In this document: positions 8,726 to 17,788 of the stretch, piece by piece
Layout: every line of letters starts with the position of its first letter
How positions within the stretch are numbered: the first letter of the stretch is position 1
Virus record (IMG/VR): IMGVR_UViG_3300037502_001322
Span: 39,676-103,675 of that record
Origin: a virus
Length of the DNA stretch: 64,000 nucleotides
Direction: 5' to 3' (one strand)
Position numbers and translations under genes: made by a program
The notes under the pieces: generated by a model
The model's database searches: none
What the model saw: the letters and a program-made list of their open reading frames with translations, nothing else
Told to the model about the DNA's origin: nothing

Positions 8726-10025
8726 TTACACGAGCACTGCGGTACTGTGTACGATAACCTCCGGCTTCACAGGAACAGCAAGAACGGAAGTTTCGCTCTC
8801 CAGTCGGTAAGAACGGTTAAAACTATCTTCCTTATAAAGGAGAGTCAATTCTTGACCGGGCTGGTTAGCCATAGCAGCGTCATCTGCTGGAGCAAAGTAC
8901 AGACGGAACATATCATCGTTAGAGGAAACCCAAGGCATAACTACGGCCTTATCAGCATCCAAATAATCGTTGATAACTTCAATTATAAACAGACCTTTGT
9001 GGCTGAAAGTACGGTTGATAGCGTTACCACCCAGTCGCTTACGCAGAGGGTCTTGTTCACTGGAGTAATACTGGTATGCGGCCTGCACGATAGGATGCTG
9101 AATGAGCTTACTAAAGTAAGATTTACCAGCAAACATAACCAGTTGGTACTCAGTCATCATATCCTGAGCATTTACAGCAATGTGCTGACGAGCTTCTTCC
9201 AAAGTCTCAAAGGGGTCAGTGGTTGCATCAGTCAGATCAACACCAACCTGCTTCTTAGTAACACCAAAAGCGGTGTAGTAATCGTATGCAGGTGTCACAC
9301 CCTCACCTTCATAGGAAGTACCGTTGAAGATACAAGCAGACAGTACGCGCTCTTTCAGTTGAGCGTGCATACGGGTAATACGTTGCATGATGCGGATAAC
9401 TTCATCTTGCAGGGTTTTGGACTCATCACCAGAACCATACTTGCGAAAGTTCTGAATGTCTTCAGGTCGAATGTTACGCCTTTTATTCGAGTAAAGTCGC
9501 TACACTTTACCCCGTTCTCTTATGAACTGCTTATAGTTTCCTATAAGAGTAGACTATATCACGGTCTTCGATTAAAATCGTTAAGACCCCTACCACTTCG
9601 AACACCAATCGCTTGTGTTCTACTCCCACTCACGGGATAGTCGTTGAACCTTCTTCTCTGTGAGAAGCTTGGCTGCTGATTGCCCTCGTCTTGACCGATA
9701 CGTTAGGGGTTTCCAGCAATTCAATAGGTTTTCACTTAATCATTTCTGATAAAGGGGACTGCATTCAATCCAGAGGGAAAAACGGAACGTTGAAGTTCAC
9801 AGTTTGCGCGGTTTCAGAAGAAACGAAATTGCGCTCGCCGCCCCTACTACGTGCAGCAAACAAACCGTTAACTTCTTGAACACGTTCTACTTGGGCGACA
9901 GTAGTAGAAATATTATGAACACTGAACATATCCATACCGGTCAGCAGGGACCAAGTACGTGGCAGTAAATTGATCTCCGAACTATAATCCAAGAGCAGGA
10001 AATCGGATGCGCGGGTAGTTGCCAT
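8726..10025 (-). CDS. Major capsid protein (lambda gpE-like), interrupted by a group I intron
   Basis: Two exons: 10025-9768 (86 codons) and 9478-8726. Joined they encode 336 residues, close to lambda gpE (341). The junction reads ...PFFPLD then RNIRPEDIQ, matching the gpE segment where IPHLPHDD is followed by ILPEEVQ, so the splice restores a conserved core. Exon 1 ends in T and the intron ends in G, as group I splicing requires. Without splicing the first exon stops at TGA 9767-9765. The protein forms the icosahedral head lattice; the decoration gene lies upstream. Confidence 0.85.
9479..9767 (-). ncRNA. Group I intron in the major capsid gene (289 nt, no ORF)
   Basis: On the minus strand: 5' exon end GGAT pairs with an internal guide GTCC (U-G at the splice site) across an 8-nt loop; P-like AATTGCTGGAAA, Q-like AATCAGCAGCC, R-like GTTCAACGACTA and S-like GATATAGTCT follow in order. 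GACTA of R pairs with TAGTC of S (P7). The intron ends in G. It is too short for a homing endonuclease and shares its core with the two terminase introns. Confidence 0.88.
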
Positions 10026-10101
10026 TATTTAAAACTCCTAAATGAGAAAAGTTTATCTATTGTAGATATCTATTATTGAAATAAAATGCTGTTAATAACT
10101 G

Positions 10102-10527
10102 TTAAGCTTCAACGGCGGCGGCAGTGCCAAACACTTTATCAGTAACTTTGTTAGCACCAGCAGCTTCAAAAGCAGCGATAGCGGTAGCAGAAGCAGCTTT
10201 AGCAGCACCAGTAGTGCCGTCAGCCATCTTCACGTAGTTCTTATTCACGGTAACACCACGCTTAGCAACAACCAGAACATGATCCCCAGCAGCCAGACCG
10301 TCACCTTGGTCAACACGAACGTCAACCAGAACAGCAACAGCGTCAGCTTCAGTGGTAGAGGCGCCATCTACTACGTTAATCAGTTTAGTACCGGAGACTT
10401 CCAGCAGCATACCAGCGGTAGAAGCGGCAGTAACGGTCACAGTAGCTTCTTCGAAAGACCAGCCCAAATCGCTTGACTGAACACCACCGAGAACTACATC
10501 ACTATAAAATTTTTCAAGAGTAGCCAT
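10102..10527 (-). CDS. Head decoration protein (lambda gpD-like)
   Basis: 141 residues, Ala/Val/Gly-rich beta protein. The middle (LVDVRVDQGDGLAAGDHVLVVAKRG) resembles the body of gpD-type capsid-stabilising trimers, and position next to the gpE-like capsid gene fits. It binds the expanded capsid surface and locks it. Start ATG 10527 has AAGGAA upstream. Base composition is richer in GC than the neighbours, common for highly expressed capsid genes. Confidence 0.7.
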   Translation of the reverse strand: MATLEKFYSDVVLGGVQSSDLGWSFEEATVTVTAASTAGMLLEVSGTKLINVVDGASTTEADAVAVLVDVRVDQGDGLAAGDHVLVVAKRGVTVNKNYVKMADGTTGAAKAASATAIAAFEAAGANKVTDKVFGTAAAVEA

Positions 10528-10590
10528 TTAATTAATTTCCTTTATTAACGTTAATATTAGTTTTTTGTTTGACAGGTTTAACCTAAACGA

Positions 10591-11097
10591 TTAAAGCCAT
10601 TCTTTCTGACCAAACTTAGCGGTGATTCGCTCAGCAAGGCTTGATTTCTTAATAGCGGTTTGGTCTTCTTCTTTAGATTCTTCAGCACCAACTTCCGCAC
10701 CCGGATTAGCAATAGCAAACTCTTCTTTTGCTTTATTCAGTTCTTCTTGAGCTTTCTGGAGCAGACCAACCAGAGTGTCCACAACGGGATTGTCAACGTT
10801 TTCCATCAGACCTTTAACCAGTTCATCTTTTTGTTCATCAGCAACAAAGGTCAGAGATTTGGTCAGGGATTGGAAGGACTTTTCCAGATTAGCTTTTTGA
10901 GCTTTTTCAAGTTCCTCAGCACGAGCTGCTTTCTTTTCCAGCTCTTCCATTCGCTTCAGAAGTTCCATATATTCAGCAGATTTGGTGACATCGGAAACAG
11001 GAGCTTCTGTTTTCTCTACTTCAACCTTTTCGGCATCAACTTGAACATCTGCTTTTTCAAGCTCTTGTTCTTGCTTAACTTCAGTTTCAGAACTCAT
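10591..11097 (-). CDS. Nested scaffold-like product from internal start
   Basis: In-frame ATG at 11097 begins MSSETEVKQEQ, preceded by GAGGAT with 9-nt spacing. The DNA around it (AACTCAATGA.TTC.GAAAC) closely matches the true start region of the portal gene at 14153, suggesting a copied initiation site. The product would be a 168-residue acidic coiled-coil protein, the size and composition of a scaffolding protein. It is inferred, not demonstrated. Confidence 0.4.
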   Translation of the reverse strand: MSSETEVKQEQELEKADVQVDAEKVEVEKTEAPVSDVTKSAEYMELLKRMEELEKKAARAEELEKAQKANLEKSFQSLTKSLTFVADEQKDELVKGLMENVDNPVVDTLVGLLQKAQEELNKAKEEFAIANPGAEVGAEESKEEDQTAIKKSSLAERITAKFGQKEWL

Positions 11098-11721
11098 TGA
11101 GTTATCATCCTCTTGTTTTTGAATTTCTTTCTTGGGTTTAGGTTTGTTTGAATAAGATTTAGGTTTCTTAGATTTTTCAATCTCTTCGATTGATTCTTGA
11201 ATCTTCAGACCTTGTTCAAACTTGATTTGAGTTTTAAGAATCTCAAGATATTCTTTAGGGTCAACACCATTAAAGTCTTTGAATGCTTCAAGAGATTTCA
11301 TAAGTTTGATATGAGAAACTTTTTCGTCCAGATATTCCCGATGTTGTTCAGGAGTATGTTCGTAGTGATTCTCTTCTTCATATTCTTCTTGTTCTTTCAG
11401 GTAATACTCAAACTCGGTTTCCATTCCAAGAAGGTGAGTCAGCTTTTCAGCATCACTCCAATAAAGACCAAAGAAACGAACAAGGAACTCTTCCATTGAA
11501 AGTTCGACAGTGACTTGAGACAAAGCTTTAAGAATATCAGCGTTAACCTCAATATCCTCTGACTTCATAAGCAGTGCAATATCTTTCCAACCATTAGCAC
11601 CATGACCTTGTGCTCGGTGGCACACAGCCAGATGGGAACCTTCGTGGTCAAAACTCACATCGGTGATTTCACTAAAATTCTCAAGGTCTTTAAGAATCTT
11701 ACCTTTATTTTTGATTGCCAT
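10591..11721 (-). CDS. Head morphogenesis protein with C-terminal scaffold-like half
   Basis: 376 residues. Residues 1-200 form an acidic helical domain of unknown family; residues 205-376 are a coiled-coil Glu/Lys-rich tail (MEELEKKAARAEELEKAQ...) ending AERITAKFGQKEWL. The location between protease and decoration genes is that of a scaffold. An internal start (see separate entry) could yield the C-terminal half alone, as lambda Nu3 is made within C. The full-length protein may enter the prohead and be cleaved. Confidence 0.55.
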   Translation of the reverse strand: MAIKNKGKILKDLENFSEITDVSFDHEGSHLAVCHRAQGHGANGWKDIALLMKSEDIEVNADILKALSQVTVELSMEEFLVRFFGLYWSDAEKLTHLLGMETEFEYYLKEQEEYEEENHYEHTPEQHREYLDEKVSHIKLMKSLEAFKDFNGVDPKEYLEILKTQIKFEQGLKIQESIEEIEKSKKPKSYSNKPKPKKEIQKQEDDNSMSSETEVKQEQELEKADVQVDAEKVEVEKTEAPVSDVTKSAEYMELLKRMEELEKKAARAEELEKAQKANLEKSFQSLTKSLTFVADEQKDELVKGLMENVDNPVVDTLVGLLQKAQEELNKAKEEFAIANPGAEVGAEESKEEDQTAIKKSSLAERITAKFGQKEWL

Positions 11722-11741
11722 TATTTATCCTCTTAACTTAG

Positions 11742-12497
11742 TTATTCTTTGTTATCCTGATTAACTTCAGCACGAGGTTTATGAACAATGCCTTTAGCTC
11801 CAATGCTTAAACCCCCAACCACACCAGCTTTGCGAAGCAACCACAGAGTTTTATCAAGATATTTAATCTCAGCAACCCAAGTTCCTTCTGAAACAGTGAT
11901 AGGGTTATCTTCAGTTCCAAAAGTCATTTCTTCATCAATCACATAAGTCTTAAGGATTTGAATCTGGTCTGGGGCATTCTGTAAATGGAATAGATTAGGT
12001 TGAACTATCCCTTTCTGGAGATTGTAGTTGAAGTTCTCACAAGCTTTAAGGATAGTTTCTTCACTCATCCATTCACCATGAGCATCAGGCTTGTAAGGTT
12101 CATAAACCACTTCAAGTGTTATCTGTTCTTCGTGGTTAACCGCTTTGAATAGATTTAAGTCAGAGGAAAAGCTATTAGATTTAGAATCTTTCTCGTGTTT
12201 GATTATTAAACTTTCATCTTGAGCAGATTGCTCTTGTGAACCATCTTTAATAGCACCGAAGTGATTATCTAAAAAGCTCTCAAACATTTTCAAAAGAGAA
12301 CCTTTATCATTAACCACTTCATTATCATTAGTGTTTATAACTTTTGTCTGTGCTTGTTCTATTTCTTTCTTCTTTAGAAGATTAAGATATTCAATAGATG
12401 AAAGTTTGTTATTAGGAGAATCCAACAAACCTCCATTAAATGTTATATTATTGATATTTATAACTATATCGCTTTTCAACTTTACTAAGTTTAACAT
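11742..12497 (-). CDS. Prohead serine protease (XkdF-like)
   Basis: 251 residues. Residues 125-245 resemble the XkdF/S78-like phage protease fold: EVVYEPYKPDAHGEWMSEE, a histidine in NLFHLQN, a long beta region and the Ser motif GGLSIGAKG near residue 230. The N-terminal 120 residues are low-complexity. It sits between portal and the scaffold-like gene, the usual order. It would cleave scaffold and capsid precursor during maturation. Confidence 0.65.
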   Translation of the reverse strand: MLNLVKLKSDIVININNITFNGGLLDSPNNKLSSIEYLNLLKKKEIEQAQTKVINTNDNEVVNDKGSLLKMFESFLDNHFGAIKDGSQEQSAQDESLIIKHEKDSKSNSFSSDLNLFKAVNHEEQITLEVVYEPYKPDAHGEWMSEETILKACENFNYNLQKGIVQPNLFHLQNAPDQIQILKTYVIDEEMTFGTEDNPITVSEGTWVAEIKYLDKTLWLLRKAGVVGGLSIGAKGIVHKPRAEVNQDNKE

Positions 12498-12557
12498 AAT
12501 GGAAAAGTAAAATCAACAACTTATCAAATTGTCAACTAATTTTCCATTATTTTATTA

Positions 12558-14153
12558 TTAACTTTCTAAATTAGCGGCATCGTTATCTTGTCCAGAGTTA
12601 GCTGAACCCGTCCCTGACGGCAGACCCTCACTCATTCCATCACCAGAGCGTGATGTCTTTTCGGGAAGAATTGCATCAAGTTCTTCAGGACTCATATCAT
12701 CAGGAATGCGATATTTAAAGTCCAACCCTTCAAGAACTTCATTAATAAGTTCAGGAACACGGGGCAGGAAACCAACAGCAGCAACACGCTGAACAGCTTT
12801 AGATGTGTTATCGATATCCAAGTCATCCACAAGTCCGGGAAGAATCTTAGGCATATCTGAATCTTTAAGCTTAATTCCATTAAGTGCCAATAGTTGAGGA
12901 ATCAGTTCACGGTTAAAGACTTCAGCGTAGTACTCAATTTTATTCAGAATGATTTGACCATATAATCCTTTCTGCAAATCACCGAGAGCATATGAGCCAC
13001 CTGAACCATTCTGGCCCAGCATAATAAAGCCAGCTCCAAAGCAGTTAAGAATAGCCTTGTGGCGTTGCTCAATCAATTGTGTGGTGTCGAACTGCTTGCC
13101 TGCACCTTCTACGCCCAAGAACTTAATCTCGTACTCTTTAGCGGTTGTAGAGCCTTCCTGAACGTCTGAAGGGAGCATCATATAGGCTTGTTCACCAGCG
13201 TGAAGGTTAGCCACATTCTGTTGCAGCTTCATCAAAGACTTGGCTTCAGGGCCATTAGGATTAGTCACAGCAGCATCGAAGATAGCTTTAGGTGCATGAA
13301 TAACAGGAACACCAGACATATCTTTAGAAACACCAACAACTTCCAAGTCCTCAATAAGGACAATCTCACGCCAAGGTTTATAGGCACCAACTAAAGAGGA
13401 ACGACCTAAAGGATTACCATTAGTTGAACCGGGAGCAAACAGAAGGAACTTATTTCGAGGAATAAAAATGTCTGTGGGATTCTCCACTTGAGTTTCAAAG
13501 AAAAGATTTGACAAAGCATTCAGATTCTTAGTAGACTGGCGACAGCCTAAAATAGTGCGTGTGTCATCATCAAACTTAAAAGGCTTAGTTTCAGATAAAC
13601 TCTTTTGTGCCCTTGGTGACAATCGTTTCAGCTTATAAGGAAACTCAGGATATTCACCAGAAACATTAGCTTCATAAGCTTTAACCAGAATAGAGAATCC
13701 ATATTTCTCCGCAGTCTGAGCTTCGCGAACAGCCGCTCTCATTGATGTTTCCATATTATTGAGACACCAACTAACAAACTCTGTTGCTTTCTTTGACTCT
13801 TCAGACTCAGGATTACCAACGACTTTATATTGACTGAAAGCTTTTTCAATCATAACACGTTGAACTTCAAGAGCAACCCATACTGAAGGGTGGTAGTGCA
13901 TAGCATCGAAGGTTTTAAGACATTGGGGCCAACGAAGGTCAGCCTTCATTTCTTCATTAACAATATCGTTAACAGCTTTGAGACCAAGATACCCAATGTC
14001 ACCAATACGCAAACGAGAGGTTGCTACGCTCATGCTGTTAAGTTTTTCAATTTGACGCTTTACTTCTCGTTGTTGCTTCTCTTCTTCGGATAGAGGCGGT
14101 CTCCCACGCCCCCGTTTCTTGGTTGTTTTATTAACTTCGGTTTCGGAATTCAT
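12558..14153 (-). CDS. Portal protein
   Basis: 531 residues, a typical portal length, directly downstream of the terminase gene. The N-terminus has an AT-hook-like RGRGRPPLS stretch. The body includes the helical wing (WVALEVQRVMIEKAF) and a crown/clip region with SSLVGAYKPW and LGQNGSGGSYALGDL as in DUF935-like or related portals. The portal ring is the DNA gate and terminase docking site. The start ATG 14153 follows GGAGAG. Confidence 0.7.
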   Translation of the reverse strand: MNSETEVNKTTKKRGRGRPPLSEEEKQQREVKRQIEKLNSMSVATSRLRIGDIGYLGLKAVNDIVNEEMKADLRWPQCLKTFDAMHYHPSVWVALEVQRVMIEKAFSQYKVVGNPESEESKKATEFVSWCLNNMETSMRAAVREAQTAEKYGFSILVKAYEANVSGEYPEFPYKLKRLSPRAQKSLSETKPFKFDDDTRTILGCRQSTKNLNALSNLFFETQVENPTDIFIPRNKFLLFAPGSTNGNPLGRSSLVGAYKPWREIVLIEDLEVVGVSKDMSGVPVIHAPKAIFDAAVTNPNGPEAKSLMKLQQNVANLHAGEQAYMMLPSDVQEGSTTAKEYEIKFLGVEGAGKQFDTTQLIEQRHKAILNCFGAGFIMLGQNGSGGSYALGDLQKGLYGQIILNKIEYYAEVFNRELIPQLLALNGIKLKDSDMPKILPGLVDDLDIDNTSKAVQRVAAVGFLPRVPELINEVLEGLDFKYRIPDDMSPEELDAILPEKTSRSGDGMSEGLPSGTGSANSGQDNDAANLES

Positions 14154-14247
14154 TGAGTTTTACTCTCCGTTTGATATAATGGTTTTCAGATACGGTTGTT
14201 TGGGTATCAGAATTTACTGACTTTGTTGGACAACTATAATCAGGTTA

Positions 14248-16276
14248 TTAGAAGCTGCTCAACTTTGTCGGGCAGCTATAATCCGGAATAGCTAAGGCAG
14301 TGTGAACTTTAGATGCTGCAAGGAAGTTGAATGCTGAAGCCACAGCATCGGCCCAGTCATCGTGACGATGTGTTGAAGATCTTTCACCATCGAATGCTTC
14401 CAATTCTTTCATTAAGGCTTCATAGGTTTTAGGAGAAAATGTAGATTTAACTATTCTAACAAAACCTTGTTCTGCTGCACTTGCGAACGGTTCAAATCTC
14501 TTAAGTTTGGATTTGTTACCGGGGGTTGGGTCTTTCTTTACTGTATAACCTGTCTCTATTAAAGGTTTAGCAGAATTCTGAAACTCAGATAATCCAGAAG
14601 CACCGGGATCTACAGGAAACACTACAACAGTGTCTGAACCATCATATTCAGCTTGCTTCCTAATAGTGACATCCCTTTCCCCTACTGATTTGCAGAATCT
14701 ACCTCCTGTTTCAGTAACATCGTCATAATTGTCTGGGTGATGGTCGCCTGTAATATAATAGAAACCATCCCGGCATTTATACATCTTACAAGAAGCTGTG
14801 AAGTCTGGGTTTTTATAAGAGACTGTTCGTTCTTTGCCAGCTTTATCCCATGCCCTTACTGATTTACAATGAAGAGGAACTTTATCTACTTCTTTAAGAA
14901 ATTCTCGTTTGAAATATTTAGCACCTTTAGGTCTTGCATCCCAATTACCAAAAAGCAACTGAGCTTTATCTACTGGGTTAAGACCTTCAAGAAATGCAAG
15001 ATAATCAGGATTGCTTTCAAGCATTGGAGGATTATCATATATAAGAGCAGAAATAAACTGAAAGGATATAGGTCGGACATTATCACCGAATTTCTCTTTC
15101 AATTCTTCCGAAGAGTTACCCCAGAAAAACTCGCCATCTCTTGTTATAAACCATCTAACCTTTCCATCACGTTCTGGGTCAGGGAACCCTTCATCATCCA
15201 GATACCAATCAATCAGTTCTCGTATTTTATGATCTGGATCCGGGTTACAAGTTATAACCATGCGTGAAGGGTATTTAGAGTTGGACCTCAAGCGAGACAT
15301 CATATATTCTACATTGTGTTCATGAGTGGGCGCTACACCACTCACCGGGATAGACCCAGCTACATGTTTCCATATAGATCAGACTATATCATCACCTTCA
15401 GCACTATCTGTTCAGGTGTCGTGCGCTTCGAGTGTCAATCGCTTACACTCTACTCCCTTTCGGGATAGTCGTTGAACGTTCTTCTTAAATTAAGAAGCTT
15501 CGCTGCTGATTGCCTTCGTTTATCAACGTTAAGGTTTTCCAGCAATTCACACGATTTTCAATAACACATTTCTGTATTATGCAGCTAGTTTTAACTGAGA
15601 CCACTCAAACTGAGTACCTTCATCTACACCTATCAATGAAAACTGGGCACCTTGTATGTTATACTTATCAGACTCCCTCTCCATATGACTAAACTTTTGT
15701 TTAGCCCCAGATGGCCATATAAACTCAAGAGCTTTTTCTCTAGCTCTTGGTCTTTGGTTTAGAGGTAACTGCATATAAATACTTTTAGCTGTATCCCATA
15801 TCCCTCCTCCAGATGTAATTTGAGGTGTTGTCCTGCGAAACATTATAATGTTAGTGTTAGGGTCATCTACTATAAAAAGAGGTAAAAGTTGTAGCAAGTA
15901 GGATTTACCTGACAGATGTTCAGATTGAGTCGTTAATTCAACCCCGCACCTTTATGTGCTGCTATGCATTTCTGCACAGTTCAGACTATATCATCAACCT
16001 AAACTGAGGTTGCCTCCCGTTTCGAATTCACTTGAACCCTACACCTTACGGTTAGTCGTTGAACCTTCTTCTCATAGAGAAGCTTGGCTGCTGATCGGCT
16101 TAGCTTAAGTTATTAAACCTTAGCGTTCCAGCAATTAAAGAGGTTATTCAATCAGTGTCACCACTGAAGGCGGCCCGTTAACCGGCGGCACCACCTGCTA
16201 CAAGTATTTGTGCTGTAGAATTAAGAATCATTTCCTGCTTCTTGGAAGCAGGGGCAAATAAAGGTTGATTACTCAT
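14248..16276 (-). CDS. Terminase large subunit, three exons split by two group I introns
   Basis: Exons 16276-16181, 15912-15594 and 15311-14248 join in frame to 492 residues. The first join rebuilds the Walker A loop (GGAAG then SGKSYLLQ). Exon 2 holds Walker B (FSLIGVDEGTQFEW), and the second join gives WSQLEYMMSRL. Exon 3 has a motif III-like ITCNPD and the nuclease domain with Asp residues (RAWDKAG, VFPVDPGASG, RHDDWADA). The enzyme drives ATP-dependent DNA packaging and cuts concatemers. The start has GAGAGG 5 nt upstream. Unspliced message ends after 32 codons. Confidence 0.88.
15312..15593 (-). ncRNA. Group I intron 2 of the terminase gene (282 nt, no ORF)
   Basis: Exon end CAGT pairs with guide GCTG across an 8-nt loop; the core elements AATTGCTGGAAA, AATCAGCAGC, GTTCAACGACTA and GATATAGTCT occur in order and closely match the capsid intron. 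The intron ends in G at 15312, restoring a TTA codon split between exons. It is inserted just downstream of the Walker B coding region. Confidence 0.87.
15913..16180 (-). ncRNA. Group I intron 1 of the terminase gene (268 nt, no ORF)
   Basis: Exon end CGGT pairs with GCCG; the core repeats the same P, Q, R, S series with GATCAGCAGCC and ATATAGTCTG. The insertion point is inside the P-loop codons, between GGAAG and SGKS. It ends in G at 15913. It is the shortest and most diverged of the three related introns. Confidence 0.87.
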
Positions 16277-16280
16277 CAAA

Positions 16281-16520
16281 CCTCTCTAATAAATTGTCAA
16301 AAGTTTCTTCTGAATCAAAACCAATCAAAACAGAGCCTCCTAAGTTTCTTCTTATCAACTTTTCAGTTAAACCTAAGAATATTTCAAATTATTCTAAATA
16401 ATTTCATTAAAATATAATTTAACTTTCTAATAAATATTATATCAGCAAAACCTTTCAAAATCAACCTTTAACAAGAATCATTAACATCTTCTTTCCATTA
16501 TCTTACCTATTAATTTCAGA
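16281..16520. other. AT-rich non-coding leader upstream of terminase
   Basis: About 240 bases, very A/T-rich, without a credible ORF. It probably holds the 5' leader and promoter of the terminase transcript; I see no clear sigma70 match. Confidence 0.4.
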
Positions 16521-16556
16521 TAAAATAAAAGCACCAACCCGTTAAGGAAGGTGCTT
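16521..16556 (-). terminator. Terminator after small membrane gene
   Basis: AAGCACC and GGTGCTT form a 7-bp stem followed on the minus strand by TTATTTTAT. It separates the small-gene cluster from the late terminase transcript. Confidence 0.6.
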
Positions 16557-16574
16557 CTTATCAACATATCTTAC

Positions 16575-16856
16575 TTATTTCTTATTAAGTTCACGAACAA
16601 TTCGTTCAAACTGTTCGTTATTAACCCAAACAACCTTATCTTGGTTGTTATCAAGACCTTTAAGCTTAACCAATTTAATTGGTCGAGCGAAGTACATCAC
16701 CACAAGAATGAAACAGACTGGCCATACCAAAAGAGTCCACAAAAGATACCAACCCCAATGTGAACCATTGTTCTCTTCACTAATCACTTCATAGCTCTCG
16801 TATGAACTAAGAACCAGATCTTCAGCTTTAACAACTTCGCGCTTTTTGAAAAACAT
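16575..16856 (-). CDS. Small membrane protein
   Basis: 93 residues with one strong transmembrane segment around residues 34-55 (WYLLWTLLVWPVCFILVVMYF), a short charged N-terminus and a charged C-terminal domain (NNEQFERIVRELNKK). ATG 16856 follows AGGAGA. No family recognised; a lysis or membrane-modifying role is possible but not shown. Confidence 0.7.
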   Translation of the reverse strand: MFFKKREVVKAEDLVLSSYESYEVISEENNGSHWGWYLLWTLLVWPVCFILVVMYFARPIKLVKLKGLDNNQDKVVWVNNEQFERIVRELNKK

Positions 16857-16919
16857 AATTTATTCTCCTTTGTTTATTTGACTTCTATTTAATCCACTAA
16901 CACTTAATCTTCAATAATC

Positions 16920-17198
16920 TTAACAGCTCTTGAATCGATTTACAACCACTACTTTCACTATTTTCTTATGATATTTATCTTTATAAGTGCAAGTCTTAGT
17001 TGTTCCTTGTGTCTCAATATAAACCTTTCCATCCTTCAACTGCTTACTTGAAGTTGATTTAGCTTGTGCTTCAGAGCTAAACGCTGTTGCTATCAGTAAC
17101 AATGATAGCAGAACAATAACCAACTGCAAAGCCCTTTTTACTCTTGGTGTTAGAACATATGTAACTTTTCTTTTATCATAAACCTTATGACCTTTCAT
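16920..17198 (-). CDS. Small exported protein with signal sequence
   Basis: 92 residues. A basic N-terminus is followed by a hydrophobic core at residues 25-45 and a signal-peptidase-like AQA-K site, so the mature part (about 45 residues, two Cys, Lys-rich) is likely periplasmic. It resembles no family I know. GGAGAC lies upstream of ATG 17198. It may act at the envelope, for example in lysis or exclusion. Confidence 0.6.
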   Translation of the reverse strand: MKGHKVYDKRKVTYVLTPRVKRALQLVIVLLSLLLIATAFSSEAQAKSTSSKQLKDGKVYIETQGTTKTCTYKDKYHKKIVKVVVVNRFKSC

Positions 17199-17214
17199 GA
17201 GTGTCTCCTATATT

Positions 17215-17397
17215 TTACTTTGCAATAGCTTCCTTAACTATGCGGTAAATGCAGTATACCCCAAACCCATACCAAAACCACTCAGAAGTTAACATCTCTG
17301 CTATATAGTAAAGATAGCTAACCGGTTCACTGAAGTCTATAATATTGACGTCTTCAACCATATCTTGGAATAGCTTAACAAGTTTTTCTTCTATCAT
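17215..17397 (-). CDS. Small membrane-associated protein
   Basis: 60 residues with an amphipathic N-terminal half (acidic MIEEKLVKLFQDMVEDV) and a C-terminal aromatic hydrophobic segment (WFWYGFGVYCIYRIV). AAGGAGAA precedes the start. It is adjacent to two other membrane or export genes; the three may form one envelope cassette. Confidence 0.6.
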   Translation of the reverse strand: MIEEKLVKLFQDMVEDVNIIDFSEPVSYLYYIAEMLTSEWFWYGFGVYCIYRIVKEAIAK

Positions 17398-17499
17398 GTC
17401 AGGTTCTCCTTTTGTCTAACTGGACTAATTATAGAACATTGCCAAGAGACTGTCAACACTTAAAACGCTATTTTGATAAATTTAGTGAATTTCAGGCAA

Positions 17500-17525
17500 A
17501 AGAAAACCCGGCACTGAGGCCGGGC
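17500..17525 (-). terminator. Terminator downstream of the tRNA region
   Basis: CCCGG and CCGGG (minus-strand GCCCGG...CCGGGT) form a GC stem with an 8-nt loop, followed by TTTTCTTTT. It is suited to ending the transcript that carries tRNA-Thr. Confidence 0.7.
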
Positions 17526-17788
17526 GAATAAACATAGGAGAATGTTATGAATGTAAGATATAAGAGATTTAGATAAAGATTTAGATAAAGATTTATATGA
17601 AGATAATCATCAGCATTGCACTGACTTGTTGAGAATGATGATTGTTATTATGAGAGAGGTTTATTATTATTATTTATTATCTTAAATAACTTAAACACAT
17701 TTCAGTTAGTGTAGAGGTAGCGAACCAACTAACCGGAGTAAGTGCGACTCCCACCGTAACATAACGGTCCACGGTGAATTCTTTTATA
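17526..17788. other. Non-coding stretch with consecutive hairpins
   Basis: No ORF. Positions 17568-17600 hold a short direct repeat (GATTTAGATAAA twice and a variant). Positions 17701-17780 can form three successive hairpins: GTTAGT/ACTAAC, GGAGT/ACTCC with a 7-nt loop, and ACCGT/ACGGT. They may be a tRNA remnant or an unknown small RNA. Confidence 0.35.

Noticed and set aside
8747-9640. 297-codon plus-strand frame opposite the capsid gene
   Set aside because: It overlaps the capsid exon and intron in antisense and lacks a start signal; caused by codon bias of the real gene.
9765-10025. First capsid exon read as an independent 86-residue protein
   Set aside because: It ends three bases into the intron, and lambda gpE alignment continues across the splice junction.
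14869-15267. 132-codon plus-strand ORF opposite terminase exon 3
   Set aside because: Antisense shadow of the terminase nuclease domain with no ribosome site.
15577-15897. Exon 2 of terminase read as a separate 106-residue gene
   Set aside because: Its nominal TTG start lies inside the Walker A region and its last residues are intron-encoded; the spliced reading restores both motifs.
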